64,000 nucleotides of DNA, from contig NZ_LT699742.1 in the NCBI RefSeq assembly GCF_900155365.1, positions 17,633 to 81,632 of the forward strand, in the 5' to 3' direction. Of the stretch, positions 25,458-34,008 are shown piece after piece. A model generated the notes under the pieces. The model saw nothing but the letters and a program-made list of their open reading frames with translations, was not told the DNA's origin and ran no database searches. A program made the translations under genes and the position numbers. Positions within the stretch are counted from its first letter, which is position 1, and each line of letters opens with the position of its first letter. This stretch comes from Collinsella bouchesdurhonensis. GTDB taxonomy: Bacteria > Actinomycetota > Coriobacteriia > Coriobacteriales > Coriobacteriaceae.

Positions 25458-25504
25458 CTAACGGATCGAATTCGCTTAAGCAAAATTGAGCGTTCCACTG
25501 CTTG

Positions 25505-25634
25505 CGGCGCTTGGAGACCGCAGTACCGGCGGCAAACAGGGTAGCGCCGGTAACGCGCCCATGGCGGCGATTGTCATACCTGCGTCGTCCCCCGTAGCGG
25601 GAAGGTCTTCTGTAGGCGCCTTGGGCGCGCTGTC
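25505..25634 (-). pseudogene. Remnant of an LPXTG surface protein C-terminus, frameshifted
   Basis: Directly after the pcp stop on the same strand, one frame reads KAPTEDLPATGDDAGMTIAAMGA; a one-base slip into the next frame continues VTGATLFAAGTAVSKRRKQWN. Together they form a complete sortase signal: LPATG, hydrophobic span, KRRK tail. The upstream body of the protein is absent. It looks like the tail of a deleted gene broken by a 1-nt deletion. Confidence 0.65.
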
Positions 25635-25635
25635 C

Positions 25636-26250
25636 CTAGTTGACGTCTTTAAAGAGAGTCTCGACCATAATCTCCAGGGCCCGAGCTGCCATAGCGGGCT
25701 CCATGGAGGGCTTGGCCTCACCCGTTATCGCCACCTGCTCAGAACATTGCGGGACATGAATGAAGTCGACCAGCATGCCGGGATAGTACTGCTGCGCAAA
25801 ATGACGCACGCTGTAGAACAGATCGTTGCAGCAATACGTGCCCGCAGAATAAGAAACCGCCGCAGGTATACCCTGCTCGCGGCACGCCTTCACCATGGCA
25901 TAGACCGGCGCGGCGGCAAAATAGGCGTCGGGACCTCCCACAACCACAGGTTCATCGTACGGCTGGAACCCCTCGTTATCTGCAATGCGTGCATGGCGAT
26001 GGTTGATAGCCACGTACTCGGGCGTCACCTGAGCACGACCCGCGGCAACGCCTATGCACAAAACAGCATCGGGCCGCTCCCGCTCAATGAGTTCTTCGAC
26101 AATCCGTGCGGCATCGCCAAACACAACGGGCACGCACTCCGCCACAACATCAATGTCTGCCATGCGTTCCGGCAAGCGACGCACAGCCTCCCATGATGCA
26201 TTGATGCTGTCTGCTCCAAATGGCTCAAACCCCGTAACGAGAACTTTCAT
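25636..26250 (-). CDS. pcp: Pyrrolidone-carboxylate peptidase (pyroglutamyl peptidase I)
   Basis: Removes N-terminal pyroglutamate from peptides in the cytosol. The 204-residue cysteine peptidase shows VLVTGFEPFGADSINASWEA at the N-terminus, the catalytic Cys in SAGTYCCNDLFY and the catalytic His in VDFIHVP, in family order and length. Start 26250 follows AAAGGG; an upstream in-frame ATG at 26295 falls in the preceding terminator. It is followed by a decayed LPXTG tail. Confidence 0.96.
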   Translation of the reverse strand: MKVLVTGFEPFGADSINASWEAVRRLPERMADIDVVAECVPVVFGDAARIVEELIERERPDAVLCIGVAAGRAQVTPEYVAINHRHARIADNEGFQPYDEPVVVGGPDAYFAAAPVYAMVKACREQGIPAAVSYSAGTYCCNDLFYSVRHFAQQYYPGMLVDFIHVPQCSEQVAITGEAKPSMEPAMAARALEIMVETLFKDVN

Positions 26251-26264
26251 CCAATCCCTTTCGA

Positions 26265-26303
26265 CAAAAAAGAGACGCCCTTCGCGCAAGAGCAAAGAGC
26301 GTC
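26265..26303 (-). terminator. Rho-independent terminator after cytidylate-kinase-like gene
   Basis: On the minus strand GACGCTCTT (26303-26295) pairs with AAGGGCGTC (26282-26274, one G-U), followed by TCTTTTTT. The T-run lies just before the pcp SD. Confidence 0.75.
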
Positions 26304-26340
26304 CCCATTCCAGGTGATATGCCGATATGCAACGCGAGGT

Positions 26341-27072
26341 CTATTCGGCAGTCTCCGGAGCAGCAGGTGCGCCCTCCGCCTCGGCGGCAGCACGTGCCGC
26401 AGCCTCCTCGCATACGCCAAGTTCGCGCAGCTTATAGCGGTATGCAGAAGCGATAACCTCGACGCAGCCTTCGCGACCAAGCTTGGCACGATTGACCACA
26501 ATGTCTTTGCCGCTCGTCATCTTCCATTTACCGCCCGAATAGCGCTTGTAGAACGCCTCGCGCATCTTTTGCATCTGTTTGACGAGCTTGGCGCCCTTCT
26601 TCTTGTTAAGACCGCGCTTCTTGCGCACAATCTCAACACGGTCCTCAAAGGGAGCCGTCACCAGCACAGCGATGTGATTGGGATTGTTACGCAGCAGGTA
26701 ATCGGAAAGACGACCCTCGATAATACAACTGCGCGTAGCGCCCAAATCGACAATCACCTGCGACATGGATTTGAACAGTTTGTCCGAAAGCGAGCGCGAA
26801 TCCACGCGGTCGGGCAAAAAGGCCACGTTGTCCATAGCAAGCTGCTCGTCGTAGGCTGCCATCTTGTCGAGCGACTCGCCCTCACGCATGGCAGAACGGA
26901 CCAACAGCTCGTTGTCATACAGAGGAATGCCCAGTTCGCAGGAGAGCATCTTGCCAATCTCGTGGCCCTCGGCACCAAAATCGCGAGCGATGGTGATAAC
27001 CACCGGCTGTCCCGCTCGCGTAGCCTCACGAAGAGCGCGACGCTGATCGATCTTGTCCTTGATAACCGCCAT
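26341..27072 (-). CDS. Cytidylate kinase-like family protein
   Basis: A 243-residue P-loop-fold protein of the cytidylate-kinase-like family (PF13189 type), distinct from the housekeeping Cmk. VVITIARDFGAEGHEIGKMLSCELGIPLYDNELL matches its N-terminal block, where an atypical glycine-rich loop replaces the usual GxxGxGK; RSCIIEGRLSDYLL and KKRGLNKKKG are further marks. The last 25 residues are Ala/Glu/Pro-rich. It precedes pcp and follows the amino-acid permease gene by 73 bp. Substrate unknown. Confidence 0.82.
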   Translation of the reverse strand: MAVIKDKIDQRRALREATRAGQPVVITIARDFGAEGHEIGKMLSCELGIPLYDNELLVRSAMREGESLDKMAAYDEQLAMDNVAFLPDRVDSRSLSDKLFKSMSQVIVDLGATRSCIIEGRLSDYLLRNNPNHIAVLVTAPFEDRVEIVRKKRGLNKKKGAKLVKQMQKMREAFYKRYSGGKWKMTSGKDIVVNRAKLGREGCVEVIASAYRYKLRELGVCEEAAARAAAEAEGAPAAPETAE

Positions 27073-27145
27073 CGGTCTTCCCTTTCACATACGAGAGGAG
27101 CCTAAATCAGGCCCTTCGGGCAAATCATCCAGTCAAAACGCTCGG

Positions 27146-27793
27146 CTACGCAGCAACAACGCGACGCTGATATGCGCGAACGATGAGCGAAATGCCAAAG
27201 TTCAGCACGAAGTATAGCGCGAAGGTAAAGCCGTAGAGGGCAAGTACCTGCGAGAGGTCGGAAGTCTGAGCCATAACAACTTTGGTCGAATACATGAACT
27301 CTGCCACGTTGATGCCAGCAAGATACGACGAGTCCTTGATCACCGTGGTGCACTGGCTAAAGAGCGCCGGGATAATGATCTTGAACGTCTGCGGCAAGAT
27401 GATCAGGCGCATGGTCGAGAAGAATCCAAAGCCCTGCGACTGCGCAGCCTCAAACTGGCTTTTAGGAATCGCGTTAAATCCGCCACGGATAATCTCGGCC
27501 ATAACAGCAGAAGTGAAGACGGTAAACGCCAGCACAGAGATCATGACGTCGTTGCCCTTGACCGTGAAGTAGATAAAGAGAATCCACAGCAGGTTAGGTG
27601 TGCAACGGAACAGCTCGATATAGGCGCTCACCAGCAACGAGAGCGGGCGCAGCTTGCCGGTGCAATACTGTTTGACCATGGCGAGCACGGTGCCAAAGAC
27701 AATCGAGAAGATGATGGCAAAGAAGGAAATCTCGATGGTCTTGGCAAAGCCGAGCATGATGAAGCTCAGGTTGTCTGCATTGAAGATCTGCAT
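27146..27793 (-). CDS. Polar amino-acid ABC transporter permease (HisM/GlnP family)
   Basis: Integral membrane subunit, 215 residues. The family motif that contacts the ATPase is visible as EIIRGGFNAIPKSQFEAAQSQGFG, with about five membrane spans around it. It is the last gene of the transporter, 3 bp behind the second permease. Together with the genes at 27797, 28653 and 29620 it makes a complete importer. Confidence 0.95.
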   Translation of the reverse strand: MQIFNADNLSFIMLGFAKTIEISFFAIIFSIVFGTVLAMVKQYCTGKLRPLSLLVSAYIELFRCTPNLLWILFIYFTVKGNDVMISVLAFTVFTSAVMAEIIRGGFNAIPKSQFEAAQSQGFGFFSTMRLIILPQTFKIIIPALFSQCTTVIKDSSYLAGINVAEFMYSTKVVMAQTSDLSQVLALYGFTFALYFVLNFGISLIVRAYQRRVVAA

Positions 27794-27796
27794 CCC

Positions 27797-28543
27797 TTAG
27801 GCCTCCTTTGCAGCAACATCGGTGATACCGGGGATCACCTTGGCGCGGGGACGACGCTTGGAGCGACGCTCGAGCCACTGAACAAGCATGGCCAGCGGGA
27901 AGCAGATGATAAAGTACATCACGCACGCGAGGATATAACCCTGCAGGTAGCCATAGGTAGAAACAAAGCCGTCGGCGTTGTACATCAAATCGCCGCCAGC
28001 GATAAGGGCGAGCACCGAAGTGTTCTTGACCAAATTAAGCGCCTGATTGCACAACGGGGGCAGGATAACCTTAAAGGTCTGCGGCAAGATGACGTAGCGA
28101 TACGCCTGCACACGGCTAAAGCCCTGTGAAAGCGCCGCCTCCATCTGACCGCGCGGCACCGATTCGATACCGGTACGGATAACCTCGGAGACATAGGCGG
28201 CGTGGTAGAGGCCTACGCCCAAAAAGCCCAGGGCAAACGAGGAGATACGCACAGGCGATGCCGCTCCGGTGACGGACTGGAGCAGCTGGGGGCCCGCCAT
28301 GTACATGAAGAACACCTGGACCGGCAGCGGTGTATTTTGATAAAACTCCACGTAGATGCGGCTAATAGCACGCAACACACGCGAACGCGTGGTGGAAAAC
28401 ACACCGAGCAGGGTGCCCAGGATCAGCGAGAGTGCCAAACCGGCAACTACAACCTGCAGCGTGACGAAGAAGCCATCCCAAAAGCTTCCCATCTCGCTAA
28501 AGGTCATCTCCCATCGCATGGAATCGAGGAGTCCTTCAAGCAT
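27797..28543 (-). CDS. Polar amino-acid ABC transporter permease
   Basis: Second membrane subunit of the importer, 248 residues. AAYVSEVIRTGIESVPRGQMEAALSQGF is the ATPase-coupling motif; five spans are predicted by hydrophobicity. The C-terminus is extended by a basic, Arg/Lys-rich tail (WLERRSKRRPRAKV). It is separated from the binding-protein gene by a hairpin that may lower permease expression. Confidence 0.95.
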   Translation of the reverse strand: MLEGLLDSMRWEMTFSEMGSFWDGFFVTLQVVVAGLALSLILGTLLGVFSTTRSRVLRAISRIYVEFYQNTPLPVQVFFMYMAGPQLLQSVTGAASPVRISSFALGFLGVGLYHAAYVSEVIRTGIESVPRGQMEAALSQGFSRVQAYRYVILPQTFKVILPPLCNQALNLVKNTSVLALIAGGDLMYNADGFVSTYGYLQGYILACVMYFIICFPLAMLVQWLERRSKRRPRAKVIPGITDVAAKEA

Positions 28544-28575
28544 GGCGAGAGTTCCTTCCTAACTTACGAACATAT

Positions 28576-28605
28576 ATCGCCCGGACGCGCTGGCGCCCGG
28601 GCGAT
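28576..28605 (-). other. Intercistronic hairpin between binding protein and permease genes
   Basis: ATCGCCCGG (28576-28584) pairs with CCGGGCGAT (28597-28605), 9 bp with a 12-nt loop and no T-run. Such stems often protect the mRNA of the abundant binding protein or reduce read-through. Confidence 0.6.
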
Positions 28606-28652
28606 CAAAAGCCGTGCAACGCAGATGCGTTCAGCACAGCAACGGCATCACC

Positions 28653-29507
28653 TTAGAGCAGGCCCCACTTGGAGATCTCTTCGTCAATCCAGCCGTCCTT
28701 CTGGAGTTTCTTGACGGTATCGTCGACGGTCTTGGACAGGTCGCAGCCCTTCTTGGTGGCCACGCCGTACTCCTGGGCGCCGAACTCAATCTCGGGCTGC
28801 AGCAGCTGGCAGTCGTCGGTGGTGTAGGTCTTGAGCGTAGAGCGATCCATAGCAAAGGCGTCGACATTGCCGGCGTCAAGAGCGCTCTTGATGGACGGGT
28901 AGTCCGGGAACTCCTTGAACTCGGGAGTAGCGTCGATCTTCTGGTCCTCGAGCATCTGCAGAACCAGGTCCTTGGTGGTAGAACCCTGGGAGACGCCGAT
29001 GATCTTGCCGTCAAGGTCGGCCATCTTGCTCATACCGGAGTTCTTCTTGATGAGGATGCCCACGTGGTCGGTACGATACGGAGTCGAGAAGTCCCAGCTC
29101 TTCTTGCGCTCCTTGGTGATGGTGTAGGTAGCAGCGATGATGTCGAGCTGGTCGTTATCGATCAGCGGGCCGCGGGTCTTAGGCGTGACGTCGGTGAACT
29201 CGCACAGCTCCTTCTCGACGGCCTCCTCGTAGGAAACACCCAGGACAGCAGCGGCGATCTGGTAGCAAAGGTCGATCTCGAGACCCTCGTACTTCTTGGT
29301 CTTGGCATCCAGGTAGCCATAGCCCAAAACGTCCTTCTTGACGCCGCATTTAAGCTTACCGCGCTCCTTGATGGTGGCGATCTTAGAATCGCTGCTGGAG
29401 CCAGAGCCCTTGCTACCGGAACCGCAGCCAGCAAGCGCACCCATGCTGGCAACGCTCAAAACGCCCAAACCGGCTACCTTCAAAAACTGACGACGAGACA
29501 TATCCAT
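28653..29507 (-). CDS. Amino-acid ABC transporter substrate-binding lipoprotein
   Basis: Extracytoplasmic type 3 solute-binding protein of 284 residues. The leader has both a twin-arginine-like SRRQFLKVAG motif and a lipobox LAGC (Cys about residue 28), so it is probably exported by Tat and lipid-anchored. The mature part has the SBP_bac_3 marks GLEIDLCYQIAAA, LDIIAATYTITKERK and DFSTPYRTDHVGILI. The family typically binds glutamate, glutamine, aspartate or other polar amino acids; the ligand cannot be fixed here. Downstream of its ATPase gene and upstream of the two permeases. Confidence 0.93.
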   Translation of the reverse strand: MDMSRRQFLKVAGLGVLSVASMGALAGCGSGSKGSGSSSDSKIATIKERGKLKCGVKKDVLGYGYLDAKTKKYEGLEIDLCYQIAAAVLGVSYEEAVEKELCEFTDVTPKTRGPLIDNDQLDIIAATYTITKERKKSWDFSTPYRTDHVGILIKKNSGMSKMADLDGKIIGVSQGSTTKDLVLQMLEDQKIDATPEFKEFPDYPSIKSALDAGNVDAFAMDRSTLKTYTTDDCQLLQPEIEFGAQEYGVATKKGCDLSKTVDDTVKKLQKDGWIDEEISKWGLL

Positions 29508-29619
29508 TGTTGGTACCCCTTCCCTGCGATACGCAATTCATGGCAACGCATGCAGCCATGGCGCCGAACCCATACTCGGCATATCTCGATGCGGCGGCTA
29601 TACCGCATGCGAAAACAAA

Positions 29620-30351
29620 CTAGTGGAGAATCTTGTCCAAGAACTCACGGCAACGCGGATTCTCGGGATTCTCAAAGAAATGATCGGGCGTGCCCTCTTC
29701 CAAAATCTGGCCATCGTCCATAAACACCACGCGGTCGGCCACCTGACGGGCAAAGCCCATCTCATGGGTGACGCAAATCATGGTGATGTTCTCGTGAGCG
29801 AGCTCGACCATGACGTCGAGCACCTCCTGGACCATCTCGGGATCGAGCGCAGAAGTAGGCTCGTCAAAGAGAATGATGGGCTGCTTGGTGCACAGGGCGC
29901 GGGCGATTGCAACGCGCTGCTGCTGGCCACCGGAGAGATTCTGAGGATACTCCCCCGCTTTTGCCGCCAAGCCAACGCGCTCAAGCGCGGCCATGGCGAT
30001 CTTGTTGGCCTCTTCCTTGCTCTTCTTCTGGAGCTTGATAGGGGCCAGCGTCAAGTTGCCCAGCACCGTCATGTTGGGATACAGGTTGAACTGCTGGAAC
30101 ACCATCGAGGAATACTTGCGGGCCATCTCCAAGTGATTCTTCTTGGTAAGCGGCGTGCCGTCGATGATGACCTCGCCAGACGTGGGCTCCTCAAGAAAAT
30201 CGACGCAGCGGATGAGCGTGGATTTACCGGAACCGGACGGACCGATGACAACGAGCTTCTCGCCAGCCTTGACGTTCAGGTTGACATCCTTCAGGACATG
30301 CAGGTCCCCGAAGTATTTGTTGAGCCCTTTGATCTGGATCATATCGGACAT
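29620..30351 (-). CDS. Polar amino-acid ABC transporter ATP-binding protein (GlnQ/HisP family)
   Basis: Cytosolic ATPase of 243 residues. Walker [11 protein letters not shown]-loop in [19 protein letters not shown], signature [15 protein letters not shown], Walker [14 protein letters not shown] and the switch His in VTHEM are all present. First gene of the transporter operon; a hairpin with a T-run at 30442-30474 lies upstream and probably ends the yqeY transcript. Confidence 0.97.
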   Translation of the reverse strand: MSDMIQIKGLNKYFGDLHVLKDVNLNVKAGEKLVVIGPSGSGKSTLIRCVDFLEEPTSGEVIIDGTPLTKKNHLEMARKYSSMVFQQFNLYPNMTVLGNLTLAPIKLQKKSKEEANKIAMAALERVGLAAKAGEYPQNLSGGQQQRVAIARALCTKQPIILFDEPTSALDPEMVQEVLDVMVELAHENITMICVTHEMGFARQVADRVVFMDDGQILEEGTPDHFFENPENPRCREFLDKILH

Positions 30352-30441
30352 GGACGAGTTCCTTCCTTATCTGCCATCGAATCGGGACGCGGCGCATCCA
30401 CAAGCAATACTGCTTCGCGGCTCCATCCATTCTACGGTTGG

Positions 30442-30474
30442 AAAAAACCAAGCGCTCCGTATAAGGGGGCGCTT
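30442..30474 (-). terminator. Terminator-like hairpin between yqeY and the ABC importer
   Basis: A 9-bp stem (30450-30458 with 30466-30474) on the minus strand followed by GGTTTTTT. It can end yqeY or act as an attenuator of the importer operon 90 bp downstream. Confidence 0.65.
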
Positions 30475-30630
30475 GTTCGATTCGAAATCGAGTTGTTACA
30501 AACGGGCAACGGTAGAAAAGGCGGTTTTATACGAATTGGTGGGTTTTATGCCCGCTCTTTACGTACTTGATACATAGCACCTGGTATACCGCTCGAATTC
30601 TCCATCAAGCTAAAGAGCCCGAGGATATGC

Positions 30631-31074
30631 CTATGCCAGACGAGAGCCAACCTCTTTTGCTGCCGCCGGTTTATCAAAATTGCCACCGGTACGGCGGCCG
30701 AGCTCGCCCATCACACGGCCCATATCCTTCTTGGCGGTAGCACCCGTCTCGGCAATGACCTCTTCGATCAGCGCTACGAGCTCTTCGCCCGAAATCTGGC
30801 GAGGCAGCAAGCTCTGCAAAATCTCAACCTGCTCGGTAAGGGTCTCGGTGCGCTCGGCGTTGTTGGCCGCCTTGATAGACATATCAAGCGTCTCGCTCGT
30901 CTGCTTGATCAGACGCTTGATCATGCCATTCACATCTTCCTCGGTCACGTCGCGGCGCTCGTTGACCTCGATGTTTTTCACCTCGGCCTTGACCTGGCGA
31001 ATGATAGACAGACGCGTCTTGTCCTTCGCCTTCATAGCGGCGATCATTTCTTTTTGCAACTCTTCGTTGGTCAT
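30631..31074 (-). CDS. yqeY: GatB/YqeY domain protein
   Basis: A 147-residue all-helical protein matching the YqeY family, related to the tail domain of the GatB amidotransferase subunit. Marks: MIAAMKAKDKTRLSIIRQVKAEVKN at the start and DMGRVMGELGRR near the end. It probably binds tRNA or an aminoacyl-tRNA complex, but the role of stand-alone YqeY is not settled. Lies 74 bp downstream of the foldase gene on the same strand. Confidence 0.92.
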   Translation of the reverse strand: MTNEELQKEMIAAMKAKDKTRLSIIRQVKAEVKNIEVNERRDVTEEDVNGMIKRLIKQTSETLDMSIKAANNAERTETLTEQVEILQSLLPRQISGEELVALIEEVIAETGATAKKDMGRVMGELGRRTGGNFDKPAAAKEVGSRLA

Positions 31075-31148
31075 CGAAAACCCCTTTCCGATAAACGAAC
31101 CCGCCGTTTGGGCGGGCTCGCAGGTAAACGTACAGTTGTTGCGCGCAA

Positions 31149-32366
31149 CTACTCGCCCGAAGTCGAGGAGGAGCCGGTGCTTGGCGTCACGCCCTTAAGG
31201 CTCACATTATACGGAACCTCTTTGGGCATGTCGTTGACTTGGATGTCGGCCTTCTTGATATAGGCGTCCATCCACTCAGAGTACGCCGTGCTCTCCTTCT
31301 GGGTCTTGAGGATGTTCTTGACGTAGCTCACGATCTTCTTGGGAACCTGATCGATCGAGGTGACCGACTCGTCCACGTGGAAATAGTCGGTGCACTTGAT
31401 GATGTGATAGCCGTAGGAAGACTCGACAAGCTGGCTCACATCGCCCTTGTTGAGACCGGAAAGGGCCGACTGATACTCATCGACAAAGCTCGTGAGCTTA
31501 TCCCAACCCACATCGCCCTTGTTGTCCTTGGACCCGGTGTCCTCGGAATACTTGCTCACAGCATCGTCAAAGGAAATCTCGCCGGCGTTAATCTTGTCGA
31601 GCACCTCCTGGGCCTTCTCCTTGACTTTTGCCTTCTCTTCATCGGTGGCACCCGAATTCACCTTGAACAGGATGTTTTGGGAGCGGCGAGCGTCGTTGTA
31701 GGTAGAGAGGTTGCTGTTGAGATAATCGATAACCTCCTGGTCGGTGGGGTCGGCGGCCTTGGCGACCTTTTCCTTGAGCTTGGTCTGCTTAAGGGTGCTC
31801 TCGAGCTGCTGCTTGTAGCTGTCCTTGGTGAAGCCAAACATCTTGATCTGGTTCTCGAACGCCTCCTCGCTCTCATAGTTTGCGGCGGCATCTTTCCAAG
31901 CCTGCTCGACATCTTCATCGGTCACTTGGACGTCGTATTCTTTTTCGGCCTTCTGCACCAGGTACTGGCGAGCCAGGGAGTCGATCACACTCGCGCGATA
32001 GCTCTCGGGCGTCATGCTGTTATCAACCAGGTATTGAGCCCACTTCTTGTCGGTGTCATAGCCGCCGGAAGTGCGCACGTTCATGATTTGCTTGGTCACG
32101 GTGTCCTCGGTAATATTCACGCCGTCGACCTTGGCAGCAACACCGCCGGTAAGCGTATACGATTCCTTGTTCTGGCTCTGGTTGATGATGCCAGAGCACG
32201 CCATGGTGGAAACGGAGAGAATCATCGCTGCGCAGCCGATGGCAACAAGCAAAATCTTGACACCCTTGGACATGCGCGTCTTTCGAGCGCGGGCGTGCAC
32301 GTCCTTCTTGCGCGGTGCCTGAGTCTTATCGGCGGGCGTAGGCGATTTCTTTTTCTGCTGAGCCAT
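31149..32366 (-). CDS. Membrane-anchored PrsA/SurA-like peptidyl-prolyl isomerase
   Basis: A 405-residue extracytoplasmic foldase. After a basic N-terminus (about 35 residues) comes one membrane span or lipoprotein-like signal (VKILLVAIGCAAMILSVSTMACSG; a Cys follows the core), then a SurA-N-like helical region (residues about 60-190) and a parvulin domain (RRSQNILFKVNSGATDEEKAKVKEKA ... SYGYHIIKC). It would help secreted or wall proteins fold outside the membrane. Start 32366 is chosen for AAGGAT; the frame extends 13 codons upstream. Whether the Cys is lipidated is uncertain because the lipobox is weak. Confidence 0.88.
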   Translation of the reverse strand: MAQQKKKSPTPADKTQAPRKKDVHARARKTRMSKGVKILLVAIGCAAMILSVSTMACSGIINQSQNKESYTLTGGVAAKVDGVNITEDTVTKQIMNVRTSGGYDTDKKWAQYLVDNSMTPESYRASVIDSLARQYLVQKAEKEYDVQVTDEDVEQAWKDAAANYESEEAFENQIKMFGFTKDSYKQQLESTLKQTKLKEKVAKAADPTDQEVIDYLNSNLSTYNDARRSQNILFKVNSGATDEEKAKVKEKAQEVLDKINAGEISFDDAVSKYSEDTGSKDNKGDVGWDKLTSFVDEYQSALSGLNKGDVSQLVESSYGYHIIKCTDYFHVDESVTSIDQVPKKIVSYVKNILKTQKESTAYSEWMDAYIKKADIQVNDMPKEVPYNVSLKGVTPSTGSSSTSGE

Positions 32367-32496
32367 AGATACATCCTTATCGCGCCTGCGCTCGCGGGCG
32401 CGCACAATGGTTACTACCTGAGTTTTCCTATTGTCTCATAGATACGCCCAGCTCAGAAAAACGTGACAATACCGAATGCCTTAATGCCCCTTACAC

Positions 32497-32529
32497 ACAA
32501 AACCCCTGCGAGCGCCTGCTCACAGGGGT
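32497..32529 (-). terminator. Rho-independent terminator after orphan EIIA gene
   Basis: A 12-bp stem (32502-32513 with 32518-32529, one G-U) on the minus strand followed by TTTTGTGTG. Confidence 0.75.
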
Positions 32530-32577
32530 CATAAAAGGGGGCAGCTAAAACCTGTTGGTCAAAACAGGAAACGGATG

Positions 32578-33048
32578 CTACTCGAAGTACTTGGTGATGG
32601 CGTCGATCATGCCCTGCTGCGTGGTCTGCGCGAGGATGTCGGCCGTCTTCTCCTTGTCCATGAAGATGTTCATAAGGTTCTGCAGCACGGCAACCTGGCC
32701 GCCGTCACGCAGAACGCCCAGGTTGATGATGAGCTCGGCAGGAACCTCGTCGCCCATGCCCGCCATAGGCTGGAAGACGATCGGGGTCTTAGGCTTGATC
32801 ACCGCGATATAGGGCTTCTCGATGAACTGAGGATCGGTGTGAGGAATGGCAATAGCAGCAGCCTCGGTGTGAAGGCCGGTGGGGTAGTTCTTCTCACGCG
32901 TGGAGATGCCATCGTACCAGCCGTCATTGATGTTGCCACGCTTCTTGAGCTCGGCACCAAGCTTGGTGAAGAACTCGTCGGTGCTCTCGGCCTCCATATC
33001 GAAGAAAACCAGATCGGGGCTAAACAGCTCAGTATCCTTGCTTGCCAT
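32578..33048 (-). CDS. Orphan PTS EIIA component, fructose/galactitol (PTS_EIIA_2) type
   Basis: A 156-residue IIA domain. The phosphorylated His is in AAAIAIPHTDPQ (near residue 74); NYPTGLHTEAAAIAIPH resembles GatA-type IIA proteins. No IIB or IIC is adjacent, so it is either a regulatory IIA or the partner of a PTS elsewhere. Start 33048 follows AGGAGAGA. Its upstream region carries a 7-bp hairpin CTGTCTC/GAGACAG and AT-rich sequence, hinting at regulated expression. Confidence 0.88.
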   Translation of the reverse strand: MASKDTELFSPDLVFFDMEAESTDEFFTKLGAELKKRGNINDGWYDGISTREKNYPTGLHTEAAAIAIPHTDPQFIEKPYIAVIKPKTPIVFQPMAGMGDEVPAELIINLGVLRDGGQVAVLQNLMNIFMDKEKTADILAQTTQQGMIDAITKYFE

Positions 33049-33321
33049 GTTCTCTCTCCTGTCTTGTTGACATGTGCGCTGTCTCAAAATGGGCAGCGAG
33101 ACAGCTTAGCAAAATAGATGATAGCACAGTCAACATCATGCAAAAGTTGTACAGCAATTTACATACAAGTGTAACAAATGAACATGCCCGGCAAACACGT
33201 TATGCGAGTTTCTTGCATGCCCTCTCGCCAACACAAAAGCTCCCCAACCAGTCCCTCGTATTTAAGAACAGGTTGAGAAGCTTGTATGGGTCAAGTCGAT
33301 TGAGGCGACAAGCAAGAAACG
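33049..33321. promoter_or_regulatory. Upstream region of orphan EIIA
   Basis: AT-rich 270 bp. On the minus strand it has TTGACT, TATCAT and a CTGTCTC/GAGACAG stem near 33079-33104, and a TTACA-N6-TGTAA inverted repeat near 33159-33174. The promoter is not certain. Confidence 0.35.
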
Positions 33322-34008
33322 CTATGCGGCGGACACCGGATCGATAGCCACCTTGCCGTCGGCCAGCACATGAACGCGACCATCGGCGAGCATCTGCACG
33401 GCCTCAGGATAGAGCACGTGCTCGATATCGTGGATGTGAGACTCGAGCGTGTCGACGTCCCACTCCTCCTTGATGGGCAACGCGCGCTGAGCGATGATGG
33501 GGCCGCAGTCGTACACCTCGTTTGCAAAGTGAACGGTCACGCCCGTCACCTTGACGCCACGGTCGAACGCGTCTTGAATGGCATGCGCACCTACAAAGCT
33601 CGGCAGCAATGCCGGATGCAGGTTGACCACACGATTCTCAAACGCCCGAAGCATCGGGGTGCGGACCATGCGCATGTAGCCTGCCATCACCACATACTCC
33701 ACGCCGCGCTCGAGCAGAGCGTCCACGATCTTTTGATCGGCAGTGACGGGGTCGGCATAATCCTCGCGGCTCATCACGAGCGTCTCGATGGAGGCTTCCT
33801 CCGCGCGCTTGATGCCATAGGCGTCCGCGCGACTCGAAACCACCAGCTCGATGCTGGCGTTAAGGCTGCCCTCGGCAATGCGGTCAATCAAGGCCTGAAG
33901 ATTGGTGCCAGAGCCAGAGATAAGCACGCCGATTTTGAGCGGCTCGGCCACGGGAGTACCCGTCGGGCGCGTATAGGGAGCGGGACGGGAAACGTTCTTA
34001 TCGCTCAT
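33322..34008 (-). CDS. purN: Phosphoribosylglycinamide formyltransferase
   Basis: Third step of purine synthesis: transfers a formyl group from 10-formyl-THF to GAR. The 228-residue protein shows IGVLISGSGTNLQALID, VVNLHPALLPSFVGAHA (catalytic His and Asn region) and TVHFANEVYDCGPIIAQ. An N-terminal extension of about 23 residues, Pro/Thr-rich, is unusual. It overlaps purM by 11 bp and follows purF, an ordered purF-purM-purN operon. Confidence 0.97.
   Translation of the reverse strand: MSDKNVSRPAPYTRPTGTPVAEPLKIGVLISGSGTNLQALIDRIAEGSLNASIELVVSSRADAYGIKRAEEASIETLVMSREDYADPVTADQKIVDALLERGVEYVVMAGYMRMVRTPMLRAFENRVVNLHPALLPSFVGAHAIQDAFDRGVKVTGVTVHFANEVYDCGPIIAQRALPIKEEWDVDTLESHIHDIEHVLYPEAVQMLADGRVHVLADGKVAIDPVSAA

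Noticed and set aside
25476..25721. Intact 81-residue LPATG protein on the minus strand
   Set aside because: Most of its 5' half overlaps pcp in another frame, and the sorting signal continues only after a frameshift, so it is treated as a remnant.
28576..28605. Rho-independent terminator inside the amino-acid transporter operon
   Set aside because: The stem is strong but no T-run follows, and the permeases downstream need read-through; an intercistronic hairpin is more likely.
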